From: Nitrospira japonica
GTDB taxonomy: Bacteria; Nitrospirota; Thermodesulfovibrionia; UBA6902
Direction of reading: 5' to 3'
Length of the DNA: 62,172 nucleotides
Assembly (NCBI GenBank): GCA_020723105.1
Contig: DYJL01000008.1
Span: forward strand, 74,564 to 136,735
Below are positions 46,405-54,290 of this stretch, piece by piece (the stretch's first letter is position 1; the number at the start of each line of letters is the position of its first letter). Below the pieces are notes generated by a model, which was not told where the DNA came from, searched no databases, and saw nothing but the letters and a program-made list of their open reading frames with translations. A program made the position numbers and the translations under genes.

Positions 46405-47484
46405 ATGAAAAAAAGAAATAATATTCTATTGTTATTAGCAGCCTTATTTTTTTTCATTGTAAGTTTTAGCCTTGCCCATGCCTTAAACGAAACCCACCTT
46501 GACAGATCTAAATTACCGCTGGGCTGCGTCTCATGTCATAAAAACCACGGCACCAGCTCTACAGTAATGTTAGAAAGGCCCAAAAACCAGTTATGCTTTA
46601 AATGTCACGGGAACGTTAAAACAGGCGCACCCGGAGAAGCCTCAACCGACATATACAGCGTCCTTCTAAAGCAATCCAATCACCCGATTATACAGACAAC
46701 ACAATATCATTACCGGGGAGAAAGCCTCCCTGAAAGGTCCACCACAACTACAAGACATGCAGCCTGCTTTGACTGTCACAATCCGCACCTGTTAACATCC
46801 AGCAATCCACTTAATGGAGCCAAGGGATATTCAGGAAGAGGATTGCAGATTAATAAAGCTCAATATGAATATCAAGTTTGCTATAAATGTCATTCTGACA
46901 GCGCCAATCTTCCCTCAAGCGCAAGTGATATAGCAAGTAAATTTGAAGCAGGCAATGCCGCTTTCCATCCGGTAGAAACAGTTGGGAAAAACAACAATGT
47001 TCCAAGTCTCGTAGCCAGCCTCTCTACGGTCAGCATTATAACCTGCTCGGACTGTCATAATAATGATGATATCAGTGGTGCTAAGGGCCCTCACGGCTCT
47101 AACTATGACTATATTCTAAGTGAAAATTATACAATGGATACTGGTGCAGAAAGTCCTTATGCCTACGAACTTTGCTATAAATGCCACAGGAGATCGAGCT
47201 TACTCAACGATGACAGCTTCCAGGCTCACAAAAAGCATATAGTTTATGAAAATGCTTCCTGTTTTGCCTGCCATGATGCCCATGGCACTTTAAACTATGC
47301 CAACCTTATAAATTTTGATACCACGATTGTTACACCAAACTCATTGGGTGAGTTAAACTATCTAAAGGTTGTAGCGGGGAAGCCGCGGTGTTTTCTGACC
47401 TGTCATATAAGTTCACAAACGTATGAACATAAAATAACGGGGGGGCTTTACTGCATAAACAGCAATTGCCCGCCAGGCTGGTGA
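46405..47484 (+). CDS. Octaheme c-type cytochrome (seven CXXCH, one CXXXCH)
   Basis: A 359-residue protein with a clear signal peptide (ILLLLAALFFFIVSFSLAHA). Heme sites are CVSCHKNHG, CFKCHG, CFDCHNPH, CYKCHS, CSDCHNN, CYKCHR and CFACHDAHG, plus CFLTCH near the C-terminus, an unusual CX3CH that may still bind heme. Two more Cys follow (YCINSNCPPGW). Doubled-CXXCH proteins of this size form linear electron wires. The start has AAAGGAAAAA upstream. Confidence 0.88.
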   Translation: MKKRNNILLLLAALFFFIVSFSLAHALNETHLDRSKLPLGCVSCHKNHGTSSTVMLERPKNQLCFKCHGNVKTGAPGEASTDIYSVLLKQSNHPIIQTTQYHYRGESLPERSTTTTRHAACFDCHNPHLLTSSNPLNGAKGYSGRGLQINKAQYEYQVCYKCHSDSANLPSSASDIASKFEAGNAAFHPVETVGKNNNVPSLVASLSTVSIITCSDCHNNDDISGAKGPHGSNYDYILSENYTMDTGAESPYAYELCYKCHRRSSLLNDDSFQAHKKHIVYENASCFACHDAHGTLNYANLINFDTTIVTPNSLGELNYLKVVAGKPRCFLTCHISSQTYEHKITGGLYCINSNCPPGW

Positions 47485-47490
47485 GAAGAC

Positions 47491-47544
47491 AGGGTATAGG
47501 GAATAGGGCATTTCTACACCCTATTCCCTAATTCCCTATACCCT
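47491..47544. terminator. Repeat-derived hairpin between convergent genes
   Basis: AGGGTATAGGGAATAGGG pairs with CCCTATTCCC and CCCTATACCCT on the right arm. It sits between the octaheme gene (+) and the NHL gene (-), and the NHL stop codon lies within it. It is made of heptamer repeat units. It probably acts as a two-way transcription barrier, though without a long T-run. Confidence 0.5.
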
Positions 47545-48598
47545 TCTCTTTCAGGTACTGAAAAACCTGCACTCGGCGATTCATCGTATCTGCAATGTAT
47601 ATCCTGTCCTGTTTATCTATGTACATACCTTGCGGCAGATAGAACTCGCCGGGTTTCCTACCACCGTTTCCTATATTCAGAAGTAATGCTCCGTCTTCTG
47701 CAAATATCTGAAAATTGTTAAAAGCAGAGTCAACAACATAGACATGTCCTTCTGAGTCAAGGCCTATGCCGTAAGGCCTTGTGAAGGTGCCTGAAACATC
47801 TCCAAGCTTGCCAAACTTATTAACGAATTTTCCTTCCGGATCAAATATCTGAACCCTGAAGTTAAGTGTATCAACTACAAAGAGACGCCCCTTCTTATCC
47901 AGTGCCAGATAGCTTGGGAAATTAAGCTCCCCATCCTGAAATCCTCTGCTGCCAAATTTAAATAACGGCCGGCCCTCTTTGTCAAAAGTCTTTATGGAAT
48001 GATGTTGTGTGTCTGAAACATATAATATTTCTCTCTCTTCATCATAGACCATTCCAGATGGATTACTGAGTTCTTTAGGCATTCCTATAGTCACCATTAC
48101 GTTGCCTGTGTTTTTATCCAGGCCGAAAACCTTATCAAGCCTTGAGTCTGATACATATACAATCCCTCTCTTATTGTCTATAGCCAGGCCGACAGGTCCT
48201 GCAAGGGTACCATCCCCTAAAAATCTAAGAGTGTTCTTCTCCTGATCAAATACGAACACCATACCTTGTTCCCCATCAGTAACATAGACATTCCCCGCAG
48301 AATCCGCCACAACTGCAGTGGGCCGTCTCAGAGCCTCTGTCTTTTCCTCACCTATTAAAAAAGTCATCAGAGGGTTCGGAGATCCAAAATCATAACGGTT
48401 AGACCATTGGGTAAGCCACTTAACTCTCGGAATTTCAGGTAAAGGCGGCCAGACATACTCGCTTGCAGGCTTGGGAGGAGGCGCAGCACAACCCAAAATA
48501 AATATAGCGAGTAGCATAATAGCGTATAGCGGGTAGCGGGTAGCGGGTAGGGAGTAGGGAGTAGGGAGTAGGGAATAAGGTGTAGAATGTAGCTTCAT
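47528..48598 (-). CDS. NHL-repeat lipoprotein (paralogue)
   Basis: A 356-residue protein. The lipobox is IFILGCAAPPPKP. NHL blades include RPTAVVADSAGNVYVTDGEQ, GPVGLAIDNKRGIVYVSDS, NPSGMVYDEEREILYVSDT and RPYGIGLDSEGHVYVVDS. The segment before the hydrophobic core (TPYSLLPTPYSLPATRYPLY) is pure heptanucleotide repeat translated, so the true start may be the Met at MLLAIFILGC. Its 3' end is also repeat-encoded. It resembles the protein at 44338 in layout and blade motifs. Confidence 0.85.
   Translation of the reverse strand: MKLHSTPYSLLPTPYSLPATRYPLYAIMLLAIFILGCAAPPPKPASEYVWPPLPEIPRVKWLTQWSNRYDFGSPNPLMTFLIGEEKTEALRRPTAVVADSAGNVYVTDGEQGMVFVFDQEKNTLRFLGDGTLAGPVGLAIDNKRGIVYVSDSRLDKVFGLDKNTGNVMVTIGMPKELSNPSGMVYDEEREILYVSDTQHHSIKTFDKEGRPLFKFGSRGFQDGELNFPSYLALDKKGRLFVVDTLNFRVQIFDPEGKFVNKFGKLGDVSGTFTRPYGIGLDSEGHVYVVDSAFNNFQIFAEDGALLLNIGNGGRKPGEFYLPQGMYIDKQDRIYIADTMNRRVQVFQYLKEKGIGN
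48507..48592. repeat. Heptanucleotide repeat tract within a signal-peptide region
   Basis: Units TAGCGGG (x3), TAGGGAG (x3), TAGGGAA and relatives run tandemly across the 5' end of the NHL gene. Three 7-bp units equal seven codons, so the tract is translated as a PTPYSLL-like heptapeptide repeat on the minus strand without stops. Confidence 0.8.
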
Positions 48599-48969
48599 TT
48601 ATTTTCTCCATTTTTAATTTTATATATAATTGCTCCGAGCATCTTTGAGACTTCCTCCTGTAAGGAGTAAATATTCTCGAATTTTTCTTTATCTGAAACA
48701 AATCCTAAATCTTTTGATAATGAAAGTTGAGTCTCAAGCTCTGCGCATGAACCATATGCAATCTTCAAAAACTGAACATATTCCTTCTTTCCTCTTCTGT
48801 AACCTTCGGCAATGTTAGAAGAAATGGAAATGCTGCCCCTTCTTATTTGTGATATCAATCCATATCTTTCAATATCCGGAAAATCTTTAGTCAATTTATA
48901 AATATTCAATACCACGTCATACGCCTTTTGATATACAATCAAGTCCTTATAGCTTTTGATTTTCTCCAT
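48595..48969 (-). CDS. Four-helix bundle protein (23S rRNA IVS-like)
   Basis: A 124-residue protein. YKDLIVYQKAYDVVLNIYKLT, QIRRGSISISSNIAEGYRRG and FLKIAYGSCAELETQL are the standard motifs of the S23/IVS four-helix bundle family. In some bacteria these are encoded inside rRNA insertions; elsewhere they are free-standing and of unknown role. It overlaps the start of the NHL gene by four bases. It seems out of place in a respiratory cluster. Confidence 0.9.
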   Translation of the reverse strand: MEKIKSYKDLIVYQKAYDVVLNIYKLTKDFPDIERYGLISQIRRGSISISSNIAEGYRRGKKEYVQFLKIAYGSCAELETQLSLSKDLGFVSDKEKFENIYSLQEEVSKMLGAIIYKIKNGENK

Positions 48970-48992
48970 CCTGCCCCCTACACCCTTTTTCC

Positions 48993-50024
48993 CTAATACT
49001 TATGGCACTTTTTGCATATACCCTGCTGATAAAACAGCTTGTCAAAATCGGCCCCGTGAGGGTTATGGCAGCTTGAACAGCCCATATCCTTTCCTTTTCT
49101 GCTCGGATCCGGAGTGCCCTCTTTTATTGGATGGGACCCTCTGAGTCCTGCCAATACGTGCGTACCTGAGGCCTGTGTCTTATGACAGCTTGTACAAAGC
49201 ACAAACATGGGTTTTACAAGCAGCGCCATGCTGCTGCTTGCATGAGGCCCGTGACATGTCAGACATAATCCAGCCGCAACCGGCATATGTCCTTTTCTCC
49301 TGTCAAAAGTGGCTTTATCATGGCAGGTAAAACATAAATCCGGCACCTTGGACAGAAGCAGTTTATCCGTATCACTTGCATGCGGATTATGACAGCTTGT
49401 ACACATGCCGCCCATTACAGGCGGATGCACAGTGCTGCCGTTAAATTTTGTCTTGTCATGGCAAGTAAAACATAAATCCGGCGGCTCTGCAACAAGGATT
49501 TTATTGTTCTTTGAGGAATGAGGGTTGTGACAGCTTGTACAGCCCATGCTTAATGCAGGATGAACCACCTTCTTTGAAAATGCAGACTTGTCATGACAGT
49601 TAAAACATAAATCCGGCGGCTCTGCAACAAGGATTTTATTGTTCTTTGAGGAATGAGGGTTGTGACAGCTTGTACAGCCCATGCCCAATGCGGCATGGAA
49701 GACACTTTGTGTAAAAGCAGATTTATCATGACAGCTATAGCACAAATCGGGCTGATCTGAGGAAAGCCCCTTTGCTATATTATTTGTCTTTTTATGAGGT
49801 ACGTCTTTGGCATCAATCGCAGTATGGCAAGTCGGACAGCCCATTTGTAACGCCATATGCACAACCTTCTCCTTTGTAAGCGGTTCGTGACACATCGAAC
49901 AATCCGGTTGCTCGGCAAAAGACAGGCGCAAGTCTGCAAGTCCGAAAGTCAGTAAAAACGATATGAAAATCAGCGTGTAGCGTGTAGCGTGTAGCGTATA
50001 GTGGTTTAAAAATTTAGCTTGCAT
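48993..50024 (-). CDS. 13-heme c-type cytochrome
   Basis: A 343-residue protein with thirteen CXXCH motifs (CSMCH, CPTCH, CYSCH, CTSCH, CFNCH, CTSCH, CFTCH, CTSCH, CFTCH, CLTCH, CTSCH, CSSCH, CKKCH). They alternate as a CHDK unit and a CHNPH unit with 40-45 residue spacing. The signal peptide begins with repeat-derived residues (YTLHATRYTL) then FISFLLTFGLADLRLSFA. About one heme per 26 residues is high density. Likely a periplasmic or outer-surface electron wire. The start has GGAGGTAATAATT. Confidence 0.9.
   Translation of the reverse strand: MQAKFLNHYTLHATRYTLIFISFLLTFGLADLRLSFAEQPDCSMCHEPLTKEKVVHMALQMGCPTCHTAIDAKDVPHKKTNNIAKGLSSDQPDLCYSCHDKSAFTQSVFHAALGMGCTSCHNPHSSKNNKILVAEPPDLCFNCHDKSAFSKKVVHPALSMGCTSCHNPHSSKNNKILVAEPPDLCFTCHDKTKFNGSTVHPPVMGGMCTSCHNPHASDTDKLLLSKVPDLCFTCHDKATFDRRKGHMPVAAGLCLTCHGPHASSSMALLVKPMFVLCTSCHKTQASGTHVLAGLRGSHPIKEGTPDPSRKGKDMGCSSCHNPHGADFDKLFYQQGICKKCHKY
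49466..49684. repeat. Direct 84-bp identical repeats inside the 13-heme gene
   Basis: Positions 49466-49549 and 49601-49684 are identical as read, offset by 135 bp (45 codons). Each encodes a CHNPH-to-CH segment with SSKNNKILVAEPPDLCF. The rest of the gene's repeats are diverged, so this is a recent duplication or gene conversion. Confidence 0.85.
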
Positions 50025-50081
50025 AATTATTACCTCCGATTTAAAACATAATTAAAACATTTTCTACAAGACTATTTCAAT

Positions 50082-50140
50082 ATAGCGTGTAGCGTATAGC
50101 GAGTAGCTGGTAGAAAACAAAAATTCATGCTACACGCTAT
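50082..50140. repeat. Inverted heptamer repeat between isomerase and 13-heme gene
   Basis: ATAGCGTGTAGC and GCTACACGCTAT are 12-bp perfect arms around a 35-base loop. It lies upstream of the cytochrome start and just after the isomerase stop on the minus strand. Confidence 0.7.
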
Positions 50141-50141
50141 C

Positions 50142-51236
50142 TTACTCCTTGCTGCTTACTTCCTGTTTCTTGATTTCTATCAGCTCTATCTTGGCCTTAC
50201 TCCTCAGGATGCCAATCCATTCTCTTCTTTTATCTTCTCTCCGCTTTCTTTCTATCTCTCTTTTTATCCTGTCTTTCATCTCATCAAAAGAAAACTGTTT
50301 TTCCTGCTTGTGATCTTCTATCTTTATGATATAAAAACCTTCCCCAGCCTCTATAGGCCCTATTATTTCCCCAACCTTTGTGTTGAAGGCTACTTCTTCC
50401 AGTTCCGGCTGCATCCGGCCTCTGTGAACATATCCCAGGTCCCCGCCTTTGACCTTGTACGGATCGTCAGAAGATTCATAAGCAATAGATGCAAAATCGC
50501 CCCCTTCTTTAAGCTTAGCCAATATCTCCCCGGCTTTTGTCTTTGCTTCTTCTTTGCTCCTTGTGACTTTTGACTTGAAACTCGTCATATGCTCATGGCC
50601 ACTTATCACTTGATCCTTGTCACTCGCCCCTTGTTCCTTTTGACTTGCTAATTGCTCCTTGTCACTTGTCACTGTCTTTCCGTCTTTATCGAACTTAACC
50701 ATTATATGGCGCATCCTTATCTGCTCAAGCTCTTTGTATCTTCGCATATTGCTTTCATAATGAGCCTTTGCTTCTTCATCATTAGCCTTAATCTTATCCT
50801 CAATTTCCTTTTGAAAGATTTTTCCTATGATAATATCTTTTTCTATCTGTGCTTCCAGATTTTTCAGGGTCATATTGTTTTTCTTCAGAGCGTCTTTAAA
50901 ATCACTGTTGGACGGAAACCTGTTTTTTATTTCCTCCACCATATCCTTTATCTCGCCTTTTTCTGCCTTCATCCCCTGCTTCTTTCCTTCCTGAAACTGA
51001 ACTTCCTTGTCAATGAGTCTCTCTACTGCTTCTTTTTTAAAGGCCTCCATTCTCTCTGGAGATACATTTCTGTGAAATAATGTTTGCGGGACGGCCGTGG
51101 CTACTTCCATATCCACTTCTCTCTGGATAATCTCTGAACCATTAACTTTGACTAATACCGCAGAAGCCTCATCAGCAAAAGATATCCCTGACCCTGATAG
51201 CAGAACAATAGATAACAATAAAACAATTCGATACAT
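50142..51236 (-). CDS. PpiC/SurA-type periplasmic peptidyl-prolyl isomerase
   Basis: About 364 residues from MYRIVLLLSIVLL at 51236, which has GGAAGGCGAGG upstream; a reading from 51329 is unlikely. Signal peptide to ~22, a SurA-N-like helical domain (VNGSEIIQREVDM), then a PpiC domain: RMRHIMVKFDKDG...GGDFASIAYESSDDPY, GGDLGYVHRGRM and GPIEAGEGFYIIKIE. An insert of ~35 residues (TSDKEQLASQKEQGASDKD...) splits the parvulin domain and is encoded by an ACTTGTC-type heptamer repeat. Likely folds or matures the nearby cytochromes or barrel. Such isomerases are common in Geobacter-type cytochrome clusters. Confidence 0.88.
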   Translation of the reverse strand: MYRIVLLLSIVLLSGSGISFADEASAVLVKVNGSEIIQREVDMEVATAVPQTLFHRNVSPERMEAFKKEAVERLIDKEVQFQEGKKQGMKAEKGEIKDMVEEIKNRFPSNSDFKDALKKNNMTLKNLEAQIEKDIIIGKIFQKEIEDKIKANDEEAKAHYESNMRRYKELEQIRMRHIMVKFDKDGKTVTSDKEQLASQKEQGASDKDQVISGHEHMTSFKSKVTRSKEEAKTKAGEILAKLKEGGDFASIAYESSDDPYKVKGGDLGYVHRGRMQPELEEVAFNTKVGEIIGPIEAGEGFYIIKIEDHKQEKQFSFDEMKDRIKREIERKRREDKRREWIGILRSKAKIELIEIKKQEVSSKE

Positions 51237-51264
51237 AATAACCTCGCCTTCCAAAAAATTAATT

Positions 51265-52389
51265 TTATTTGTCATTCCCTGCAATCTCCTGCTCCTCTTC
51301 ATCAATTGTGTCATGATCCTCTTCGTCAAGCATCACCCTCCTGACACATTTAATCCTGAAAGGGTTATCTCCTGAAAAACCCTGTTTGATATTTATTAAA
51401 CTATTCATGCAAAATTCTGAACAAAGACCACACCCAACACACAAAACCGAGTAGAAAAACAACTCCTGTTTCTCAGAGTCTTCGGATTGATTGCTTTCCC
51501 TGTTATTAGTTTCATAATGACTCTTCAAGGCGCCTGTAGGACACATGCCAACACATGCAAAACACATATCGCAACTGTCAGCGACTTCAACGTCATAGTA
51601 ATAATTTTTGATCCTGTCTTTTACTGATTTCTCTGAGACCGCTGAATATATTTTATTTAATAGTTGCTGTCTTGAAGGCAACAACTTCTCGGAAAATTGT
51701 TTCTTCTCCTGCTCTGCCGCGCTTTCAAAAAAGGTTGCGGCGCTTTCCATTGTAAGACTCTTGACTATATTAAAAAAACCCCTTCGGTCGCATGGTATAT
51801 CCTGAAATTGTAAAGAGGCCTTGTCTTCGACAAGCGATATATTAGTCAGGGTGTAGGGAGTAGGGAGTAGGGGGTAGTCGCAGGCTTTAGCCTGCGTTGA
51901 GAATAACTTTTCCTCAACTGATTTAAGTCTCTTTTTTAAAACATCCACAATAAAGCTGTTTTTACAGGAGTTGCATTCGGTCAGATTAATCTGTAATGGC
52001 TTATTAAGAACTACCATAAGCGCTATCAAGTGTTCTTCAGACAAAAAACCCAGGCAAAAAGAAGCAGCATGGGCCTCCACATTCTGCCTGACATTACAAC
52101 CAAGAACAGGCTGAGGGGACTTCTTCAACTTTGACAGGAGAAAATAAAATTCCTTTGGATTAATCTCAAATCCCCCCACGGGGCATGCTGATATGCACAG
52201 CATGCATTCAGTGCAGGTTTCAAGATTTATTTTCAGACCTTCTTCAATCCGGATAGAGGCCTGAGGACAGCAATCCGCACATTTACTGCACTGATTTGTA
52301 TTTAAACGCATGCGTGAGCAAAGGGATTGGTAAATCCTGATATTCTCTGTGTGGCTGGTAAGCCTGTCAATTATTTTGCTTTTTAACAT
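51265..52389 (-). CDS. Polyferredoxin-like 4Fe-4S protein
   Basis: A 374-residue protein. Ferredoxin motifs at the N-terminus (CSKCADCCP; CTECMLCISACP) and C-terminus (CDMCFACVGMCP; CVGCGLCSEFCM) could hold four clusters; a middle section has more Cys (LTECNSCKNSF). No signal peptide, so cytoplasmic or membrane-associated. Residues ~180-190 (DYPLLPTPYTL) come from an inserted heptamer repeat. Next to a TorD-like gene it may serve molybdoenzyme assembly or electron supply, as in NapF- or DmsB-like proteins, but this is inferred. Confidence 0.82.
   Translation of the reverse strand: MLKSKIIDRLTSHTENIRIYQSLCSRMRLNTNQCSKCADCCPQASIRIEEGLKINLETCTECMLCISACPVGGFEINPKEFYFLLSKLKKSPQPVLGCNVRQNVEAHAASFCLGFLSEEHLIALMVVLNKPLQINLTECNSCKNSFIVDVLKKRLKSVEEKLFSTQAKACDYPLLPTPYTLTNISLVEDKASLQFQDIPCDRRGFFNIVKSLTMESAATFFESAAEQEKKQFSEKLLPSRQQLLNKIYSAVSEKSVKDRIKNYYYDVEVADSCDMCFACVGMCPTGALKSHYETNNRESNQSEDSEKQELFFYSVLCVGCGLCSEFCMNSLINIKQGFSGDNPFRIKCVRRVMLDEEDHDTIDEEEQEIAGNDK
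51847..51896. repeat. Heptamer repeat plus palindrome inside the polyferredoxin gene
   Basis: GTGTAGG, GAGTAGG, GAGTAGG and GGGTAGT units are followed by the perfect palindromic hairpin CGCAGGCT-TT-AGCCTGCG at 51879-51896. Both are translated in frame on the minus strand. Confidence 0.75.
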
Positions 52390-52403
52390 CTTCCCTGGCT
52401 TTT

Positions 52404-52539
52404 TAATACAAACGTATTAAGTAAAGTGTCATTGCGAGGAGTGAAACGACGAAGCAATCTCGTTTCTAATTTTGAGATTGCCACGTTCCTATTAGTCGCT
52501 CGCAATGACAATGTAACGATATCTAATGCGTTTGTATTA
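52404..52539. repeat. MITE-like element (136 bp) sharing ends with 18794 element
   Basis: The ends TAATACAAACGTATTA and TAATGCGTTTGTATTA are near-perfect inverted repeats. The core holds GTCATTGCGAG / CTCGCAATGAC and GAAGCAATCTC / GAGATTGCC. The right end provides the stop codon (TAA) of the TorD-like gene at 52537-52539. Confidence 0.75.
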
Positions 52540-53196
52540 GTTGCCTCCGCCTTTCAGCACGTTTTTGAGATACTCCATATCAGCTTTAATAATGGTGTGC
52601 GTACAGTCGGCAAGGTTTTTATAAAATGAATTTCCTGCGCCGTCTTTTACCTGCCTGGCAAACTGCGGCACCCAGGCGCCAAGATGCTGCTTCATAAAAT
52701 CGTTCTGTATCTGAAGATTTTTTTGCGCCTCATCCTGATTTGAATTGCGATAAGCCTCAATCTCTCTGGATATCAGATAGTACATAAACTCCAGCTCTAC
52801 AGATATATGATCAGGTATATCTTTCTGGTCCGGATCCATTTCAACTCCAGCCCGTCTGTAATATCTCACTGCATCAACAGTTGTTTCACCCATGACAGTC
52901 CTGACTCCCTCAAGATATGTTGAACCGTATGGAGGGGCAATGAGCTGCAATGGTCCTACAAACAATGCAGAATAATCAATAAGTATATCCTGGACAGAAT
53001 GTGCCGCAAGTGCCTCATCCATATTTTTTGCGAGAGATACGGCTTCACTATAAACAGGTTCTAATGCGGCAGCCAGATTTTTTGCCAATCCTTCTTCAAT
53101 AAATTCCTGGCCAGGCTTGCAATAACATGCTGACAGGAGCCTGTAAACATCCGCTCTGTAGGCCTCGTTTTGAATGAATTCATCAGTAAGCTGCAT
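52537..53196 (-). CDS. TorD/DmsD-family molybdoenzyme chaperone
   Basis: A 219-residue helical protein. RADVYRLLSACYCKPGQEF, DILIDYSALFVGPLQLIAPPYGSTYL and DHISVELEFMYYLISREIEA are the conserved TorD segments (the Y..LF.GP...PYGS region and the E-L-x-F-M helix). Such chaperones bind the Tat signal of their enzyme and aid cofactor insertion; the likely client is the catalytic subunit at 54334. It lies after that operon's terminator, with its own ribosome-binding site (GGGAGGTTTTTAG). Its stop codon lies in a mobile-repeat end. Confidence 0.9.
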   Translation of the reverse strand: MQLTDEFIQNEAYRADVYRLLSACYCKPGQEFIEEGLAKNLAAALEPVYSEAVSLAKNMDEALAAHSVQDILIDYSALFVGPLQLIAPPYGSTYLEGVRTVMGETTVDAVRYYRRAGVEMDPDQKDIPDHISVELEFMYYLISREIEAYRNSNQDEAQKNLQIQNDFMKQHLGAWVPQFARQVKDGAGNSFYKNLADCTHTIIKADMEYLKNVLKGGGN

Positions 53197-53317
53197 CTAA
53201 AAACCTCCCTCTTAAAAAAATAATTTTCTTCCAATTTCCAATATATTATTAAAATAACAAGCAACAATGCAAGACCGAAAAATAGAGATGTCAAGACAAG
53301 AGCAGAATCAACAGACA

Positions 53318-53349
53318 AAAAAAGGGGCAAGTAATGCCTTGCCCCTTTT
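53318..53349 (-). terminator. Intrinsic terminator of molybdoenzyme operon
   Basis: On the minus strand AAAAGGGGCAAG, loop GCATTA, and CTTGCCCCTTTT are followed by further T residues. It lies 26 bp beyond the FeS-subunit stop, ending the cytochrome-catalytic-FeS transcript. Confidence 0.85.
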
Positions 53350-53374
53350 GAGGTTAGTTCATTATCCTTATGTC

Positions 53375-54268
53375 TTACCTGTTGCTGAATTTGCCGACAT
53401 AGAATACGTTTGGTCTGCTCTTTCCTGTTGTGGTTGGGGTTGTAAGAACCACTTTTCTCAGGTAAGTGTAAGACTTTCCTGCCAGAACTTTTGCTCCACT
53501 GATAGCGCTGCCATCAATGATAAGCTCTCTGGCCTGTGCAGGACATGCCATAACACAATAAGGCCTTCTGTCGCCTGCATTCTCTGTTGCACCGAGTGTG
53601 GCATCCTTAAGTCTGTGGATACAGAAATAGCACTTCTCAACATTACCCGGAGTCCTCAGGTCATTTACATCAACACCGGTTACTGGAGTATAAGTCCAGC
53701 TGTTCCTGTAAGCAGGTGCGATATCTGTCATGGTTACTGCATCTCTTACTTCAGATTCAGATGCTGTACAGTCCAGAACAGCCTGCTGACTGCTGGTCAG
53801 ATATCCATAAGGCTCAGATAAGGTTGGGTTATAGCTTATTACGCTAAACTGTGCTCTCTGTGCTCCGACATTTGCTGTGCTATAGGGGCAGGCCCTCTGG
53901 CACAGACGGCAGCCAATACATCTGCTGTCGTCATGGAGAACGATACCGCCATTGGCAGCATTGAGTTTATACATGGCCTTTCTTCCACCACTTGGAAGGC
54001 CGGGCTGAGGCTCGCAGGTAGTATCTGCTACAGGCGCTACAGGACATGCTGCTACGCATGCAGGATTTGTGCAGTGATTGCAGTTGACCGGCAGGGCGGT
54101 CCACTTTGTGTTTGGGAAAGACCCTGTTGTTTCTGTAATGAAGTCAGCCCTGTTAAAGGTCTGTCCTGAGCCTCTCTTGGGTGTATTGTTTCCAAGCTTA
54201 CAGGATATGGCGCAAGTTCCGCAGCCTACGCACTTTGATAAATCAATTTTCATTTTATATTGTGGCAT
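53375..54268 (-). CDS. Four-cluster 4Fe-4S subunit of molybdopterin oxidoreductase (DmsB/NrfC-like)
   Basis: About 297 residues from MPQYKMKIDLSKC at 54268, which has AAAGGAGATAAGATT upstream; the ATG at 54286 is part of that leader. Cluster motifs: CVGCGTCAISC, CNHCTNPACVAACP, CIGCRLCQRACPY, and CYFCIHRL...CVMACPAQA. It has no signal, so it would be exported with the Tat-dependent catalytic subunit. It passes electrons between the catalytic subunit and the next redox partner, here probably the tetraheme cytochrome. Confidence 0.92.
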   Translation of the reverse strand: MPQYKMKIDLSKCVGCGTCAISCKLGNNTPKRGSGQTFNRADFITETTGSFPNTKWTALPVNCNHCTNPACVAACPVAPVADTTCEPQPGLPSGGRKAMYKLNAANGGIVLHDDSRCIGCRLCQRACPYSTANVGAQRAQFSVISYNPTLSEPYGYLTSSQQAVLDCTASESEVRDAVTMTDIAPAYRNSWTYTPVTGVDVNDLRTPGNVEKCYFCIHRLKDATLGATENAGDRRPYCVMACPAQARELIIDGSAISGAKVLAGKSYTYLRKVVLTTPTTTGKSRPNVFYVGKFSNR

Positions 54269-54290
54269 AATCTTATCTCCTTTCATTTTA

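Noticed and set aside
49466-49684. Possible CRISPR-like direct repeats
   Set aside because: The repeats are coding units of a multiheme protein with heme motifs in frame; there are no spacers.
51237-51329. N-terminal extension of the isomerase
   Set aside because: It overlaps the polyferredoxin gene and would bury the signal peptide; ATG 51236 has a good ribosome-binding site.
53267-53821. A 184-codon plus-strand frame
   Set aside because: It runs opposite the FeS subunit and through the terminator hairpin; it has no domain.
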